A stretch of DNA of 64,000 nt from Frankia sp. AiPa1 (GCF_023243075.1 NZ_JALKFZ020000126.1:62001-126000); one strand, 5' to 3'; positions 35,187 to 44,133 are shown, counted from the stretch's first letter. Notes: generated by a model not told the origin, from the sequence alone. Made by a program: numbers and translations.

Positions 35187-36233
35187 ATGCCGGACGCGTC
35201 TACGGAGGTCGAAAAGCTCGGCTGTTACCTGCTTGCGGGCCAGCCGAAAAGCTCTCGCGACATCGTGGCCGAGGCCGCCGAGGCGGATGCGCTCGGTCTC
35301 GGGATGGCGTGGATCTCCGAGCGGTACAACAAGAAGGAGGCGGCGACGCTCTCGGGGGCCGCCGGCGCGGTCACGGACCGCATCCTGATCGGCACCGGCG
35401 CCACGAACCACAACACCCGCCACCCCCTTGTGACCGCCGGCTACGCCCGCACCATGCAGAGCCTCACCGGCGGCCGTTTCGTCCTCGGCCTCGGCCGTGG
35501 CGTCCCCAAGTTGCAGGACGCCTACGGCATCCCCCGCATCACGACCGCCGAGATGGAGGACTTCGCCGACCTCATGCGCCGGCTGTTCCGCGGCGAGGCG
35601 ATCATCGGTCACCACGGCCCGGCGGGCTCCTGGCCGGTACTGCACCTGGACGCGTCCCTCGACGAGTACCTTCCCCTGGGCATGGTGGCCTTCGGCCCGA
35701 ACACGCTCGAGCTCGCCGGCCGCGCCTTCGACCATGTCGTGCTGCACACCTACTTCACCGACGAGACGACCGCCCGCAGTGTTCGGACGGTCAAGCAGGC
35801 TGCCGAGAAGGCGGGCCGTGACCCGGACTCCGTGAAGGTGTGGTCCTGCTTCGCCACCATCGGCGATCACATCCCCGAGGACCGCCGGCTGATGAAGTCC
35901 GTCGGCCGGCTCGGCACCTACCTGCAGGGCTACGGCGACCTGCTGGTGCGGACCAATGGCTGGGACCGAGCCGTCCTCCAGCGCTTCCTCGCCGACCCGG
36001 TCTCCCAGGTCCGCGGCCTCGACATCGTCGGCACCCAGGAACAACTCGAGCACGCCGCGACGCTCATCCCGGACGAATGGCTCGCCCCCTCGGCCACCGG
36101 ATCCCCCGCCCAGTGCGTCGCCGCCGTCCGCAACCAGTTCGACCTCGGCTGTGACGGCGTCATCATGCACGGCGCCACCCCGGCCGAACTCGCCCCCATC
36201 CTCGAAGAATTCCGCGCCACAGTTCCCGTCTAA
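35187..36233 (+). CDS. LLM-class F420-dependent oxidoreductase
   Basis: 348 residues from ATG 35187, with AAGGAGA six bases upstream; a GTG at 35154 is in frame but poorly placed. Luciferase-like features are visible: VAEAAEADALGLGMAWISER, TRHPLVTAGYARTMQSLTGG, RFVLGLGRGVPKLQDAYGIP and a C-terminal SPAQCVAAVRNQFDLGCDGV barrel strand. This resembles the TIGR03857-type F420-linked subfamily of actinobacteria; the substrate is unknown. It sits alone, ending before a 17-bp tandem repeat and a convergent MerR-like gene. Confidence 0.9.
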   Translation: MPDASTEVEKLGCYLLAGQPKSSRDIVAEAAEADALGLGMAWISERYNKKEAATLSGAAGAVTDRILIGTGATNHNTRHPLVTAGYARTMQSLTGGRFVLGLGRGVPKLQDAYGIPRITTAEMEDFADLMRRLFRGEAIIGHHGPAGSWPVLHLDASLDEYLPLGMVAFGPNTLELAGRAFDHVVLHTYFTDETTARSVRTVKQAAEKAGRDPDSVKVWSCFATIGDHIPEDRRLMKSVGRLGTYLQGYGDLLVRTNGWDRAVLQRFLADPVSQVRGLDIVGTQEQLEHAATLIPDEWLAPSATGSPAQCVAAVRNQFDLGCDGVIMHGATPAELAPILEEFRATVPV

Positions 36234-36270
36234 GCGGCGCTGCTCGCCTACGCCGCGCAGCATCCATCGT

Positions 36271-36304
36271 TGCTCCAAGATCGCGATTGCTCCAAGATCG
36301 CGAT
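36271..36304 (+). repeat. Perfect 17-bp tandem duplication
   Basis: TGCTCCAAGATCGCGAT occurs twice head to tail (36271-36287, 36288-36304), between two convergent genes. Each copy ends in the palindrome ATCGCGAT. The CAAGATC core is shared with the outer arm of the nested palindrome at 29898. Confidence 0.85.
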
Positions 36305-36362
36305 CGAGCGACTACTCGTGGAGATGCCCCGCCCATCTGTGCCCACACACCGAGCTCTCCGT

Positions 36363-36725
36363 CTACGTCGGCTGATCGCCGCGTTTCTCCAGCGCCGCCA
36401 TCCGGGCCTCGAGCTCCTCGACACGGTGCCGGAGCAGCTCGAGCTGCGCCTCTTCGCCAAGGCGACGCTCCAGGCTTCGACGCAGCCGCGGGGACTCCTG
36501 CGCCCGGGCCGCCACCATCGCGAGCGGGACCAGTCGCTGCGGGCCGTGCGGGCCGTCGATCAGGCGGGATGGGATCAGGTCGTCGCGGTACCAGGTCCGC
36601 AGCGCCGCCCGGGACACCCCGGTGCGGGCGGACGCCTCCTCGAGGGTCACCCAGTCGGAATCCTCGAGCTGGGCGGCAAGGTCCCGCTCGACATCCCACT
36701 GATCCAGACGATCGTCCCAGCTCAC
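36363..36725 (-). CDS. MerR-like helix-turn-helix regulator with C-terminal coiled coil
   Basis: 120 residues from GTG 36725, with CAGGAGG 6 nt upstream; longer versions of the frame would run into the divergent gene. The winged-helix motif WVTLEEASARTGVSRAALRT, followed by WYRDDLIPSR and a wing, is MerR/HTH_17-like. A dimerisation coil ends the protein (EEAQLELLRHRVEELEARMA). It is divergent from a Clp_N protein, and a perfect 9-bp inverted repeat (36786-36807) lies between them. By analogy with HspR-type MerR repressors of chaperone genes it may repress the Clp_N gene; this is inference. Confidence 0.8.
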   Translation of the reverse strand: MSWDDRLDQWDVERDLAAQLEDSDWVTLEEASARTGVSRAALRTWYRDDLIPSRLIDGPHGPQRLVPLAMVAARAQESPRLRRSLERRLGEEAQLELLRHRVEELEARMAALEKRGDQPT

Positions 36726-36785
36726 AGCCACCTCCTGCGGTCCATGACCACGTTCGACTCCGACGCGACCTCCTGACCCTACTAT

Positions 36786-36807
36786 TAGCATGGTATTGAC
36801 CATGCTA
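36786..36807. promoter_or_regulatory. Perfect 9-bp inverted repeat, candidate MerR-like operator
   Basis: TAGCATGGT (36786-36794) and ACCATGCTA (36799-36807) are exact reverse complements around ATTG. The site lies 24 bp before the Clp_N gene and 60 bp before the divergent regulator, with TACTAT (36780-36785) beside it as a possible -10. The HspR HAIR consensus (CTTGAGT-N7-ACTCAAG) is not matched, so any specificity would be different. Confidence 0.65.
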
Positions 36808-36830
36808 GAGGCTGAATCGACACTGCTGTC

Positions 36831-37988
36831 ATGTTCGAGCGATTCACCACCTCCGCCCGCCAGGTCGTCGTCCTCGCCCAGGAGGAGGCCCGCGGCCTCG
36901 ATCACAACTACATCGGCACCGAGCATCTCCTGCTCGGGCTGCTCGCCGAGGGGGACGGCATCGCCGCCCAGGCCCTCGCCGAGGTGAAGCTGTCGCTGGA
37001 GATGACCCGGTCACGGATCGTCGCCGAGGTCGGCAGGGGAAAGAAGCCGCGCAACGGCCATATCCCGTTCACCCCGCGGGCCAAGAAGACTCTGGAGAAG
37101 TCGCTGCGGGAGGCACTCGCCCTGCGCCACGATTACATCGGCACCGAGCATCTTCTGCTCGGGATGCTGGCGGTCGAGGGCGGACTGTCCGCGACGCTGC
37201 TGGCCGGGTGGCAGGTGAACACCGAGCGGCTGCGGGCCCGGGTGCTCCAGCTGACCGCCGCCGCATCGGCCGACCGGGCGGCCGGCATACCCTCGCCCAT
37301 CCGTACTCGCCGGCGCCGGCTACGCGCCGGGACCGATCTCAGCGCCTGGACCGATCTCAGCGCGGAGGCCCACCTGGTCGGGTCCGGCGCCTCGGCCGGC
37401 GAGCCGCGCCGTACCGTGGCGGCGAACGCCGGCATCTCGGGTGCGGACGATCTTGCCGGGGGCGACCCGGTCGGTTCCCACCATCTCATGCTGGCCCTGC
37501 TCAGTGACCCGGACAGCGTCGCGACCCGCACCCTCACCGACCTTGGCCTCGACATCGGCGCCGCCCGCGACGCGCTTCTGCACGCCGCGCTGTCCGGAAC
37601 CTCCGACGAGCTGCCCGAGGTGGCCGGCCGGCGCGGGATGTCGCTGCGCCTGACCGAGTCCGCCGTCGTCGTCGAGGCGACCGACCAACGCCTGGTGGGC
37701 CTGGCCCGCCTCGCCTTCGCCGCGCTCGCCGGCCACCGCGCCAGCGCCTCCCCCGCCGCCGGCTCCCCGACCGCTCCCATCCCCGCCGACGCCTCGCATG
37801 ACGGCGGGCAGGTTCCCACCGAGACGATCAGCGGACACGACGAGATCGCCGAGAGCCTGTCCGCCGTCTGGACGGTGCTGGAGGCCAGCCTGGAGGAGAT
37901 CCGTTCCCGCGCCCTCGACGCCCGCCCGCGGCCCACCACGGCCGACGCCCCCACCAGTCATGACATCGCGAGCCCGGCGGAGGGCTGA
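36831..37988 (+). CDS. Clp N-terminal (Clp_N) repeat protein without ATPase domains
   Basis: 385 residues beginning exactly like ClpC: MFERFTTSARQVVVLAQEEA, then DHNYIGTEHLLLGLLAEGDG. A second Clp_N half-repeat follows at about 80-135 (KKTLEKSLREALALRHDYIG). A degenerate third is near 200-245 (GGDPVGSHHLMLALLSDPDS). No AAA+ Walker motifs follow; the remaining sequence is Ala-rich with a helical end. Clp_N domains bind substrates or adaptors of Clp proteases. A stand-alone protein may act as adaptor, competitor or phospho-arginine/degron reader. It is divergent from a MerR-like regulator, suggesting stress control. Confidence 0.88.
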   Translation: MFERFTTSARQVVVLAQEEARGLDHNYIGTEHLLLGLLAEGDGIAAQALAEVKLSLEMTRSRIVAEVGRGKKPRNGHIPFTPRAKKTLEKSLREALALRHDYIGTEHLLLGMLAVEGGLSATLLAGWQVNTERLRARVLQLTAAASADRAAGIPSPIRTRRRRLRAGTDLSAWTDLSAEAHLVGSGASAGEPRRTVAANAGISGADDLAGGDPVGSHHLMLALLSDPDSVATRTLTDLGLDIGAARDALLHAALSGTSDELPEVAGRRGMSLRLTESAVVVEATDQRLVGLARLAFAALAGHRASASPAAGSPTAPIPADASHDGGQVPTETISGHDEIAESLSAVWTVLEASLEEIRSRALDARPRPTTADAPTSHDIASPAEG

Positions 37989-38091
37989 GGTACACCGGTG
38001 ACACGGTCAGATCGAACTCGACACCCGCGCCCATCCGGGACACCATCCACGAGCAGGAGCGCGCGCACTCTGGACTCGACGAGGAAACCTG

Positions 38092-40572
38092 ATGGACGAT
38101 TCCACACCGGTGTCCGGCATGGAACAGCACGCGGCCGGGGCGCTGGCGGCGCTCACGCTCGAGGAGAAGGTGCGGCTGCTCACTGGTCGTGATCTGTGGA
38201 GCACCCAGGCCATCGATGGCATCGGGCTGCGTCCGATGGTGCTCTCCGACGGCCCGTCGGGAGTGCGTGGCCGGGCGTGGGACGAGCGTGATCCCTCACT
38301 GAACCTGCCGTCCGCGACCGCGCTGTCCTCCACCTGGGACCCGGACATCGCCCGCCGCTACGGCGCCGCCGCCGCGGTGGAGGCGCGCCGCAAGGGTGTC
38401 GACGTGATTCTCGGCCCGACCATCAACCTGCATCGCACCCCTCTCGCGGGCCGGCATTTCGAATGTTTCAGCGAGGATCCCGTGCTCACCGCCGGTCTCG
38501 CCGCCGCCTATGTCCGCGGGGTGCAGGGCAACGGCGTCGGCGCCACGCTCAAGCACTACGTGGCCAACGACGCCGAGACCGACCGGTTCACCGTGAACAA
38601 CGTGGTCAGCGGCCGGGCGCTGCACGAGCTGTATCTGCTCGCGTTCGAGCAGGCCGTCGTCGAGGCCCGCGCCTGGCTGGTGATGAGCGCGTACAACGCG
38701 GTCAACGGCGTGACGATGACCGAGCATCCGCTGCTGGAAAGCCCGTTGAACGACGAATGGGGCTTCGACGGGGTCGTCGTCAGCGACTGGACCGCCGTGC
38801 GTTCCCTGGACAGCGCGGCCGCCGCGCAGGACCTGGTGATGCCCGGCCCGGACGGCCCCTGGGGTGACGCCCTGCTCGAGGCCGTGCGTACGGAGAAGAT
38901 CCCGCAGGCGGTGGTCGACCGCAAGGTGGCGCGGATCCTGACGCTCGCCGCGCGGGTCGGCGCGCTCGACGGCTACCCGCCGGTGGCGCCGAGCTGGGTC
39001 GAGGACGGTGTCGCGCTGGCCCGCGAGGCGGCGGCCGAGGGCACCGTGCTGCTGGTCAACCACGGCGAGCTGCCCTGGGACGCGGCGGCACTGCGCTCGG
39101 TCGCGGTCATCGGCCACAACGCCGTCCAGGCCCGGACGCAGGGCGGCGGCAGTGCCACCGTGATCCCCGCCCACGTCGTCTCCCCGCTCGACGGCCTGCG
39201 CGCCGCGCTGCCCGGCATCGAGGTCAGCCACGCCCTCGGGGCGCTCGTCCACCATGGCCTGGCCGACCTGCCACCGCGGGAGCTGACCAACCCCGCCACC
39301 GGCGCGCCGGGCCTGCGGGCCCGCTTCCTGGACGAGGACGGCCAGGAGCTGCTCGCCGAGGACCGTCTGGTGAGCAGCCTGACCTATTTCGGCGGCGACG
39401 CGCCGGTCGCGGCCGCCGCCGCCTTCGAGTTGACCACCCGCTGGACGCCGACCGGCTCAGGCGCCGTCCGGATCGGCGTCGCCCTGCTGGGCCCGGCCAC
39501 GCTGCACGTCGACGGGCAACCGCTGCTCGAATGCCTGCTACTGCCCGAGGACGGCGCCGATCTGGTCGCGGCGTTCCTGGCCCCGCCGAAGGCCAGCGCC
39601 GAGATCGAGACGACTGCCGGAGTGCCCGTCGATCTCCGCTTCACCTACTCTCTGCGCGGCCGGCAGGGCATCGCCGCCACCGTGTTCAGATTCCAGCTCG
39701 GCACCGAGCCGGTGCCGGTCGACGAAGATGACCTGATCGCCGCCGCCGCGCGGGCCGCGGCGGACGCCGACGTCGCACTGGTCGTGGTCGGGACCAACGC
39801 GACCGTCGAGTCCGAGGGCTTCGACCGCACCACCCTCGCCCTTCCCGGCCGCCAGGACGACCTGGTCCGCGCGGTGGCCGCGGCGAACTCCCGCACCGTC
39901 GTCGTGGTGAACGCCGGCGCCCCGGTGCTGCTGCCCTGGCGAGACCAGGTCGCGGCCGTCCTGGTCAGCTACTTCGGCGGTCAGGAGACGGGCCACGCCC
40001 TCGCTGACGTGCTGCTCGGCCACGCCGAGCCAGGCGGACGACTGCCCACCACCTGGCCCGCGACCATGGACGACGCTCCCATCCTGAATACCGCTCCGAC
40101 CGACGACGAGCTCCACTACGACGAGGACATCCACGTCGGTTACCGCGCCTGGCTGCGCCGTCCTGCCGCCGCCGCGCCCGTGCGGCCGGCCTTCTGGTTC
40201 GGCAGCGGCCTCGGCTACACCGACATCACCGTCACGTCGGTCGACGCGCCGACGACGGCGATTCCTGGAGGCGTGATCCCGGTCCGGGTCGGGGTCCGCA
40301 ACAACGGCCGCCGCGCCGGCAAGCAGGTGATCCAGATCTACGCCGAACGCGCGGACTCCACGGTCGAACGCCCGGCCCGCTGGCTGGTCGGCTTCGCCCC
40401 GGTCCGCCTGCCCGCCGGCGGCACCGGCCTCGCGACCATCGACGTCCCCACCCGTCTGCTGGCCCACTGGTCCGCCGGATGGCAGTACGAGCCGGGCGCC
40501 TTCACGCTGCGGACCGGCACCTGCGCCGTCGACCTGCCCCACTCCACCCAGGTAACCCTGCAACCCTCGTAA
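38092..40572 (+). CDS. Glycoside hydrolase family 3 beta-glucosidase
   Basis: 826 residues from ATG 38092, following GAGGAAAC. The GH3 N-terminal barrel shows LTLEEKVRLLTGRDLWST, LSDGPSGVRG, LGPTINLHRTPLAGRHFECF and the nucleophile region GFDGVVVSDWTAV (Asp in SDW). An inserted PA14-like domain lies at about 400-530. The GH3_C domain (ADVALVVVGTNATVESEGFD) and the C-terminal fibronectin III-like domain (VGVRNNGRRAGKQVIQIYAE) follow. No signal peptide is visible, so it is probably cytoplasmic and acts on imported beta-glucosides. The stop lies within a tandem repeat that runs into the next intergenic space. Confidence 0.95.
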   Translation: MDDSTPVSGMEQHAAGALAALTLEEKVRLLTGRDLWSTQAIDGIGLRPMVLSDGPSGVRGRAWDERDPSLNLPSATALSSTWDPDIARRYGAAAAVEARRKGVDVILGPTINLHRTPLAGRHFECFSEDPVLTAGLAAAYVRGVQGNGVGATLKHYVANDAETDRFTVNNVVSGRALHELYLLAFEQAVVEARAWLVMSAYNAVNGVTMTEHPLLESPLNDEWGFDGVVVSDWTAVRSLDSAAAAQDLVMPGPDGPWGDALLEAVRTEKIPQAVVDRKVARILTLAARVGALDGYPPVAPSWVEDGVALAREAAAEGTVLLVNHGELPWDAAALRSVAVIGHNAVQARTQGGGSATVIPAHVVSPLDGLRAALPGIEVSHALGALVHHGLADLPPRELTNPATGAPGLRARFLDEDGQELLAEDRLVSSLTYFGGDAPVAAAAAFELTTRWTPTGSGAVRIGVALLGPATLHVDGQPLLECLLLPEDGADLVAAFLAPPKASAEIETTAGVPVDLRFTYSLRGRQGIAATVFRFQLGTEPVPVDEDDLIAAAARAAADADVALVVVGTNATVESEGFDRTTLALPGRQDDLVRAVAAANSRTVVVVNAGAPVLLPWRDQVAAVLVSYFGGQETGHALADVLLGHAEPGGRLPTTWPATMDDAPILNTAPTDDELHYDEDIHVGYRAWLRRPAAAAPVRPAFWFGSGLGYTDITVTSVDAPTTAIPGGVIPVRVGVRNNGRRAGKQVIQIYAERADSTVERPARWLVGFAPVRLPAGGTGLATIDVPTRLLAHWSAGWQYEPGAFTLRTGTCAVDLPHSTQVTLQPS

Positions 40573-40612
40573 CCCCCTGCAACCCTCGTAACCCTGCAAC
40601 CTCGTAACCCTG
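40553..40612 (+). repeat. 17-19-bp tandem repeat across the GH3 stop codon
   Basis: Units of TAACCCTGCAACCCTCG type start at 40553, 40570 (two extra C) and 40589 (one C fewer), with a partial copy at 40605. The GH3 stop TAA is the first three bases of unit two. The array looks like slippage duplication of the gene end. 40613-40760 holds only the promoter of the next gene. Confidence 0.8.
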
Positions 40613-40760
40613 CGATCCACGCGACCGACGGACGACGACGACGGACGCTCGCACTTGCGCTCGCGGGATGAAGGGCGCAAAGGTCACGGGAAGCGCAGGT
40701 GCACGTCGTGAAGCTGACTCATACTGGTCGCAGCGACTCTGTCGCCCTACGCTCACAAAT

Positions 40761-42179
40761 GTGGCTTCCGTAACAGTGGTGCCGTCCAGCGCCGCGCCGC
40801 CGTCGCCGGCCGAAGCCGGGCCACACGCGCCGGAGGTCTCCGCTCCCGCGCGGCGGCCAGCGCCGCGAGGGCGCCTTCTGCGGTGGTGGGGGCTGGCCGG
40901 CTGGGTGCGCCGGCGGGCAGCCACCCCGCCGGGGCGGTTGCGGCTGGTCTCGACCGGGCTGGTGGCCGCGATCGTGCTGCTGTGGCTGGCGGCGTTCATC
41001 ACCACGGTGGCCCGCCAGCGGGCGGTCGCCGACGTCCGGGACACCTCGGGCCCGGCGTTCGTGGCGGCGCAGCGGGTGCACGCCGACCTGTCCGAGGCCG
41101 ATGCCAGCGCGGCCGCCGCGTTCCTGGCCGGCGGCGTCGAACCCGTCGCCCAGCGCCAGGCCTACCAGCGCAGCATCGCGCAGGCCTCGACGCAGGTCCT
41201 GCAACTGGCCCGGGCCCGGGTTCCCGCGTCCGTGCAGGGCGAACTGACGACCCTCGCGGGGCAGATCCCGGTGTACACCGGACTGGTCGATCAGGCGCGG
41301 GCGGACAACCGCCTCGGGTATGCGGTGGGCGGCGCCTACCTGCGGCAGGCCTCGACCCTGATGCAGACCACCATCCTGCCCGCCGCGGACCGGCTGGCGG
41401 CGGCGGAGGCGGTCCGGGTCGACGACAGCTACGGTCGGGCGACGCGCTGGTGGCAGCCCACCCTGGTCGCGATCACCGGGCTCGCGGCCCTGGGCGGCCT
41501 GGTCGTCGCGCAGGTGGCGCTGGCCCGGCGCACCCACCGCTACCTGAACGTCCCGCTGGTCGCGGCGACGGTCGTGACGGCCGTCTCGCTCGGGCTGACG
41601 CTCGCGGCGCTCTCGGTGGAACGTTCCCGGCTGGTCGAGGGACGCGATGGCGGGTTCGTGCCGATGACGGTCGTCGCGCAGGCCCGGGTACTGGCTCTGC
41701 GGGCCTGGGGCGACAGCAGCCTGTCCCTGATCGCCCACGGCGACGGCGCGGCCCAGGACGACGACGCCGTGCGCGCCACCGCCCGGCTCGGCTATGACGC
41801 CTCCGGCCGGCCGACCGGCACCGGGGTGCTGCCCGCGGCCGAGCAGCTCGGCGGGCCCGATGCCACAACCCGTGCGCACCTCGCCGAGTACTGGCAGGCG
41901 TACGCGGCGAAGGCCGGACAAATCCGCGCCGGAGCCTCCGCCCTCGGCGGCTTTCAGGAGGCCGTGCGCCTTGCCCTTGGTGACGGGACGACGGCCTTCC
42001 GCCAGTTCGACACCGCTGCCGACACCGCGCTCACCACCAGCCAGCACCGGTTCGACGCCAGGCTCACCTCCGCCGGCGACGCGCTGGGCGGCCTGGCCGT
42101 GCTGGTGAGCGTGGCCTTGGCGCTGGCCGCGGTCGGTGTCCTCGCCGGGTACCAGACGAGAATCGACGAGTTCCGATGA
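40761..42179 (+). CDS. glnX: GlnX-like four-helix membrane sensor of the PknG operon
   Basis: 472 residues from GTG 40761. The upstream in-frame 31 codons to ATG 40668 have only about half G/C third positions and look non-coding. TACGCT at 40748-40753 could be a -10 for a leaderless start. Four membrane helices are visible: LVSTGLVAAIVLLWLAAF, LVAITGLAALGGLVVAQVAL, LVAATVVTAVSLGLTLAAL and LAVLVSVALALAAVGVLAGY, with long Ala/Gln-rich extracytoplasmic helical loops. The last four bases overlap glnH1. In M. tuberculosis, GlnX transmits binding of amino acids by GlnH to the kinase PknG; the gene order here supports the same role. Confidence 0.82.
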   Translation: MASVTVVPSSAAPPSPAEAGPHAPEVSAPARRPAPRGRLLRWWGLAGWVRRRAATPPGRLRLVSTGLVAAIVLLWLAAFITTVARQRAVADVRDTSGPAFVAAQRVHADLSEADASAAAAFLAGGVEPVAQRQAYQRSIAQASTQVLQLARARVPASVQGELTTLAGQIPVYTGLVDQARADNRLGYAVGGAYLRQASTLMQTTILPAADRLAAAEAVRVDDSYGRATRWWQPTLVAITGLAALGGLVVAQVALARRTHRYLNVPLVAATVVTAVSLGLTLAALSVERSRLVEGRDGGFVPMTVVAQARVLALRAWGDSSLSLIAHGDGAAQDDDAVRATARLGYDASGRPTGTGVLPAAEQLGGPDATTRAHLAEYWQAYAAKAGQIRAGASALGGFQEAVRLALGDGTTAFRQFDTAADTALTTSQHRFDARLTSAGDALGGLAVLVSVALALAAVGVLAGYQTRIDEFR

Positions 42180-43156
42180 CGCCCCGCTGGTGGGTGCCCG
42201 CCGTCGTCCTGGTCGCGATGGGGGTCCTCGCGCTCACGGACCCGACGGTGCGCAGTGAGATGCCCGCCGCGGCCGAACCGCTGACGCCGCCCCGGCAACC
42301 GGCGCTGGCCATTCCAACACCGTCGTCCCGGCACACCGCCGACTGCGGCGATCTGACCGCGAGCCTGCGCCCGCACACCGGGCAGCCGGACGCGGCCCCT
42401 GCCACCGCGGCGCTGCGCCCCATCCTCGACCGCGGCTATCTGACGGTCGCCGTGCGGCCGGACACGCCGCCGTTCGCGTCCGTCGACGTGGATACCGGCG
42501 AGTTCACCGGCTTCGAGATCGACCTGGCGAAGGAGATCGGCCGGGCCTTGTTCGGCGCCGACGGCCATGTCCGCTTCCGGGCGGTGACCGCGGCCGAGCG
42601 CATCGACGTGGTCCGTCGCGGCGAGGTCGACCTGTCGGTGGCGACGGTCACCGTCACCTGCGCCCGCCGGGCCCAGGTGGACTTCTCCGCAGTGTACTAC
42701 CAGGCGTCCAAGAACGTGCTCGTGCGGGCCTCGTCGCCCTACCGTTCGCTGGCCGACCTCGGCGGACGCCGAGTCTGCGCCGCCGTGGGAACCACCTCGC
42801 TGCAGCTGGTCGTCGACACCCCGAACCACCCCGTTCCCTACCCGGTCGCCAATGTCACCGACTGTCTGGTCGCCCTGCAGCAGGGCACGGTCGAGGGCGT
42901 CGTCAACGACGACACGGTGCTGGCCGGGATGGCGGCGCAGGACCCGCAGACCAGGATCACCGGGCCGAAGTCCCTCGACGTGCCCACGGCCATCGCGGTC
43001 GGCCGCGACCATCCGGAACTGACGAGGTTCGTCAACGGGGTACTGGCCCGGATGGCGGCCGATGGGAGCTGGGTCCGGCTCTATGCCGCCAACGGCCTGA
43101 CCCAGGTGCTCGGCCCGGCCCTCGCCCCGCCCACCGCGCACTACCGGGACCGCTGA
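42176..43156 (+). CDS. GlnH-like amino-acid-binding protein 1 (no lipobox)
   Basis: 326 residues; ATG overlaps the glnX stop (ATGA). The SBP_bac_3 fold is clear: GYLTVAVRPDTPPFASVDVD, GFEIDLAKEIGRALFG, VDLSVATVTVTCARRAQVDF, LADLGGRRVCAAVGTTSLQ and VALQQGTVEGVVNDDTVLAG. The N-terminus has one hydrophobic helix (WVPAVVLVAMGVLAL), but the position where the paralogue has a lipid-accepting Cys has none; a single early Cys is at about residue 57. It may be anchored by an uncleaved helix. No ABC permease accompanies it, consistent with a sensor rather than a transporter. Expected ligands, by analogy with mycobacterial GlnH, are Glu, Asp or Asn. Confidence 0.85.
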   Translation: MTPRWWVPAVVLVAMGVLALTDPTVRSEMPAAAEPLTPPRQPALAIPTPSSRHTADCGDLTASLRPHTGQPDAAPATAALRPILDRGYLTVAVRPDTPPFASVDVDTGEFTGFEIDLAKEIGRALFGADGHVRFRAVTAAERIDVVRRGEVDLSVATVTVTCARRAQVDFSAVYYQASKNVLVRASSPYRSLADLGGRRVCAAVGTTSLQLVVDTPNHPVPYPVANVTDCLVALQQGTVEGVVNDDTVLAGMAAQDPQTRITGPKSLDVPTAIAVGRDHPELTRFVNGVLARMAADGSWVRLYAANGLTQVLGPALAPPTAHYRDR

Positions 43157-44133
43157 TGCGCAGGGTTCTGGTGGTGGTGCTGGCGGCGGCGGTGGCCGCC
43201 GCTGTGGTCACGGGCTGCTCGACGGTGTCGAGCCGGCTGCCGGCGCAGGCGCGCCCGCTGAGTCTGCCCGCCTCGTCCTCAGCCGCGCCGCCCACCTCGG
43301 CCGCCCCGGTCGCGGGCTGCACCGATCCGCGGGCGAGCTGGCGCCCGGCCGCGACCCAGCCGACGCCGGGAGCGATGCCGTCCGGCTCGTTCATGGCGCG
43401 GATCGTCCGTCGCGGCTACCTACGGGTCGGGGTGCTGGGGGACTCCCCGCCCTTCGGGTCGATCAACGTGCTGTCCGGGCAGGCGGAGGGGTTTGACGTC
43501 GACATCGCGGACGAGATCGGTCGGGCGCTGTTCGGCTCCGACGGTCACGTTCGGCTGCGCACCATCACGAACGCGGAGCGGATCAACGTCGTCCGCGACG
43601 ACGCGGTCGACCTGGTCGTCGCGACGATGTCGGTGACCTGCCAGCGCCGGACGCAGGTCGACTTCTCCTCCGTCTACTACGACGCGCGGCAACGGCTGCT
43701 CGTCCAGGCCGGGTCGGGCATCACCAGCCTCGCCGACCTCGACGGAAAGAAGGTGTGTGCCGCGGTCGGCACGACCACGATCGCGCGGATCGCCCAGGGT
43801 GAGGGCACCGCCCACCCGCAGCCCTACCCGGTGACGAACGTCGCCGACTGTCTGGTCGCCCTCCAGCAGGGCCGGGTCGAGGCCGCCTCCAACGACGACA
43901 CGGTCCTCGCCGGCATGGTCGCGCAGGACCCACACCTGCGGATCGTCGGACCGTCGCTGGAGGAGGAGCCGGACGCGATCGCCATCAGCCTCGCGCACCC
44001 CGACTTCACCCGGTTCGTCAATGGCGTGCTCGCGCGGATCTTCGCCGACGGGACCTGGGCGCAGATCTACCGCCATCGGCTGGGGGAACTGGGCGCCGTC
44101 CCCGCCCCGCCGACGCCGAGGTATCGAGACTGA
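43156..44133 (+). CDS. glnH: GlnH-like amino-acid-binding lipoprotein 2
   Basis: 325 residues; the ATG shares one base with the stop of glnH1. A lipoprotein signal is present (VVLAAAVAAAVVTGCS, Cys near residue 22). The solute-binding fold parallels glnH1 motif by motif: GYLRVGVLGDSPPFGSINVL, GFDVDIADEIGRALFG, RRTQVDFSSVYYDARQRLLV, LADLDGKKVCAAVGTTTIA and CLVALQQGRVEAASNDDTVL. The two genes are a tandem duplication. It should lie on the outer face of the membrane and present amino-acid occupancy to GlnX. Ligand is inferred from mycobacterial GlnH (Glu/Asp/Asn). Confidence 0.9.
   Translation: MRRVLVVVLAAAVAAAVVTGCSTVSSRLPAQARPLSLPASSSAAPPTSAAPVAGCTDPRASWRPAATQPTPGAMPSGSFMARIVRRGYLRVGVLGDSPPFGSINVLSGQAEGFDVDIADEIGRALFGSDGHVRLRTITNAERINVVRDDAVDLVVATMSVTCQRRTQVDFSSVYYDARQRLLVQAGSGITSLADLDGKKVCAAVGTTTIARIAQGEGTAHPQPYPVTNVADCLVALQQGRVEAASNDDTVLAGMVAQDPHLRIVGPSLEEEPDAIAISLAHPDFTRFVNGVLARIFADGTWAQIYRHRLGELGAVPAPPTPRYRD

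Noticed and set aside
31512..36233. Defence island around the SNF2 helicase
   Set aside because: No methyltransferase, nuclease, PLD-type protein or other DISARM-like partner is adjacent; the neighbours are an ApbE remnant and an LLM oxidoreductase.
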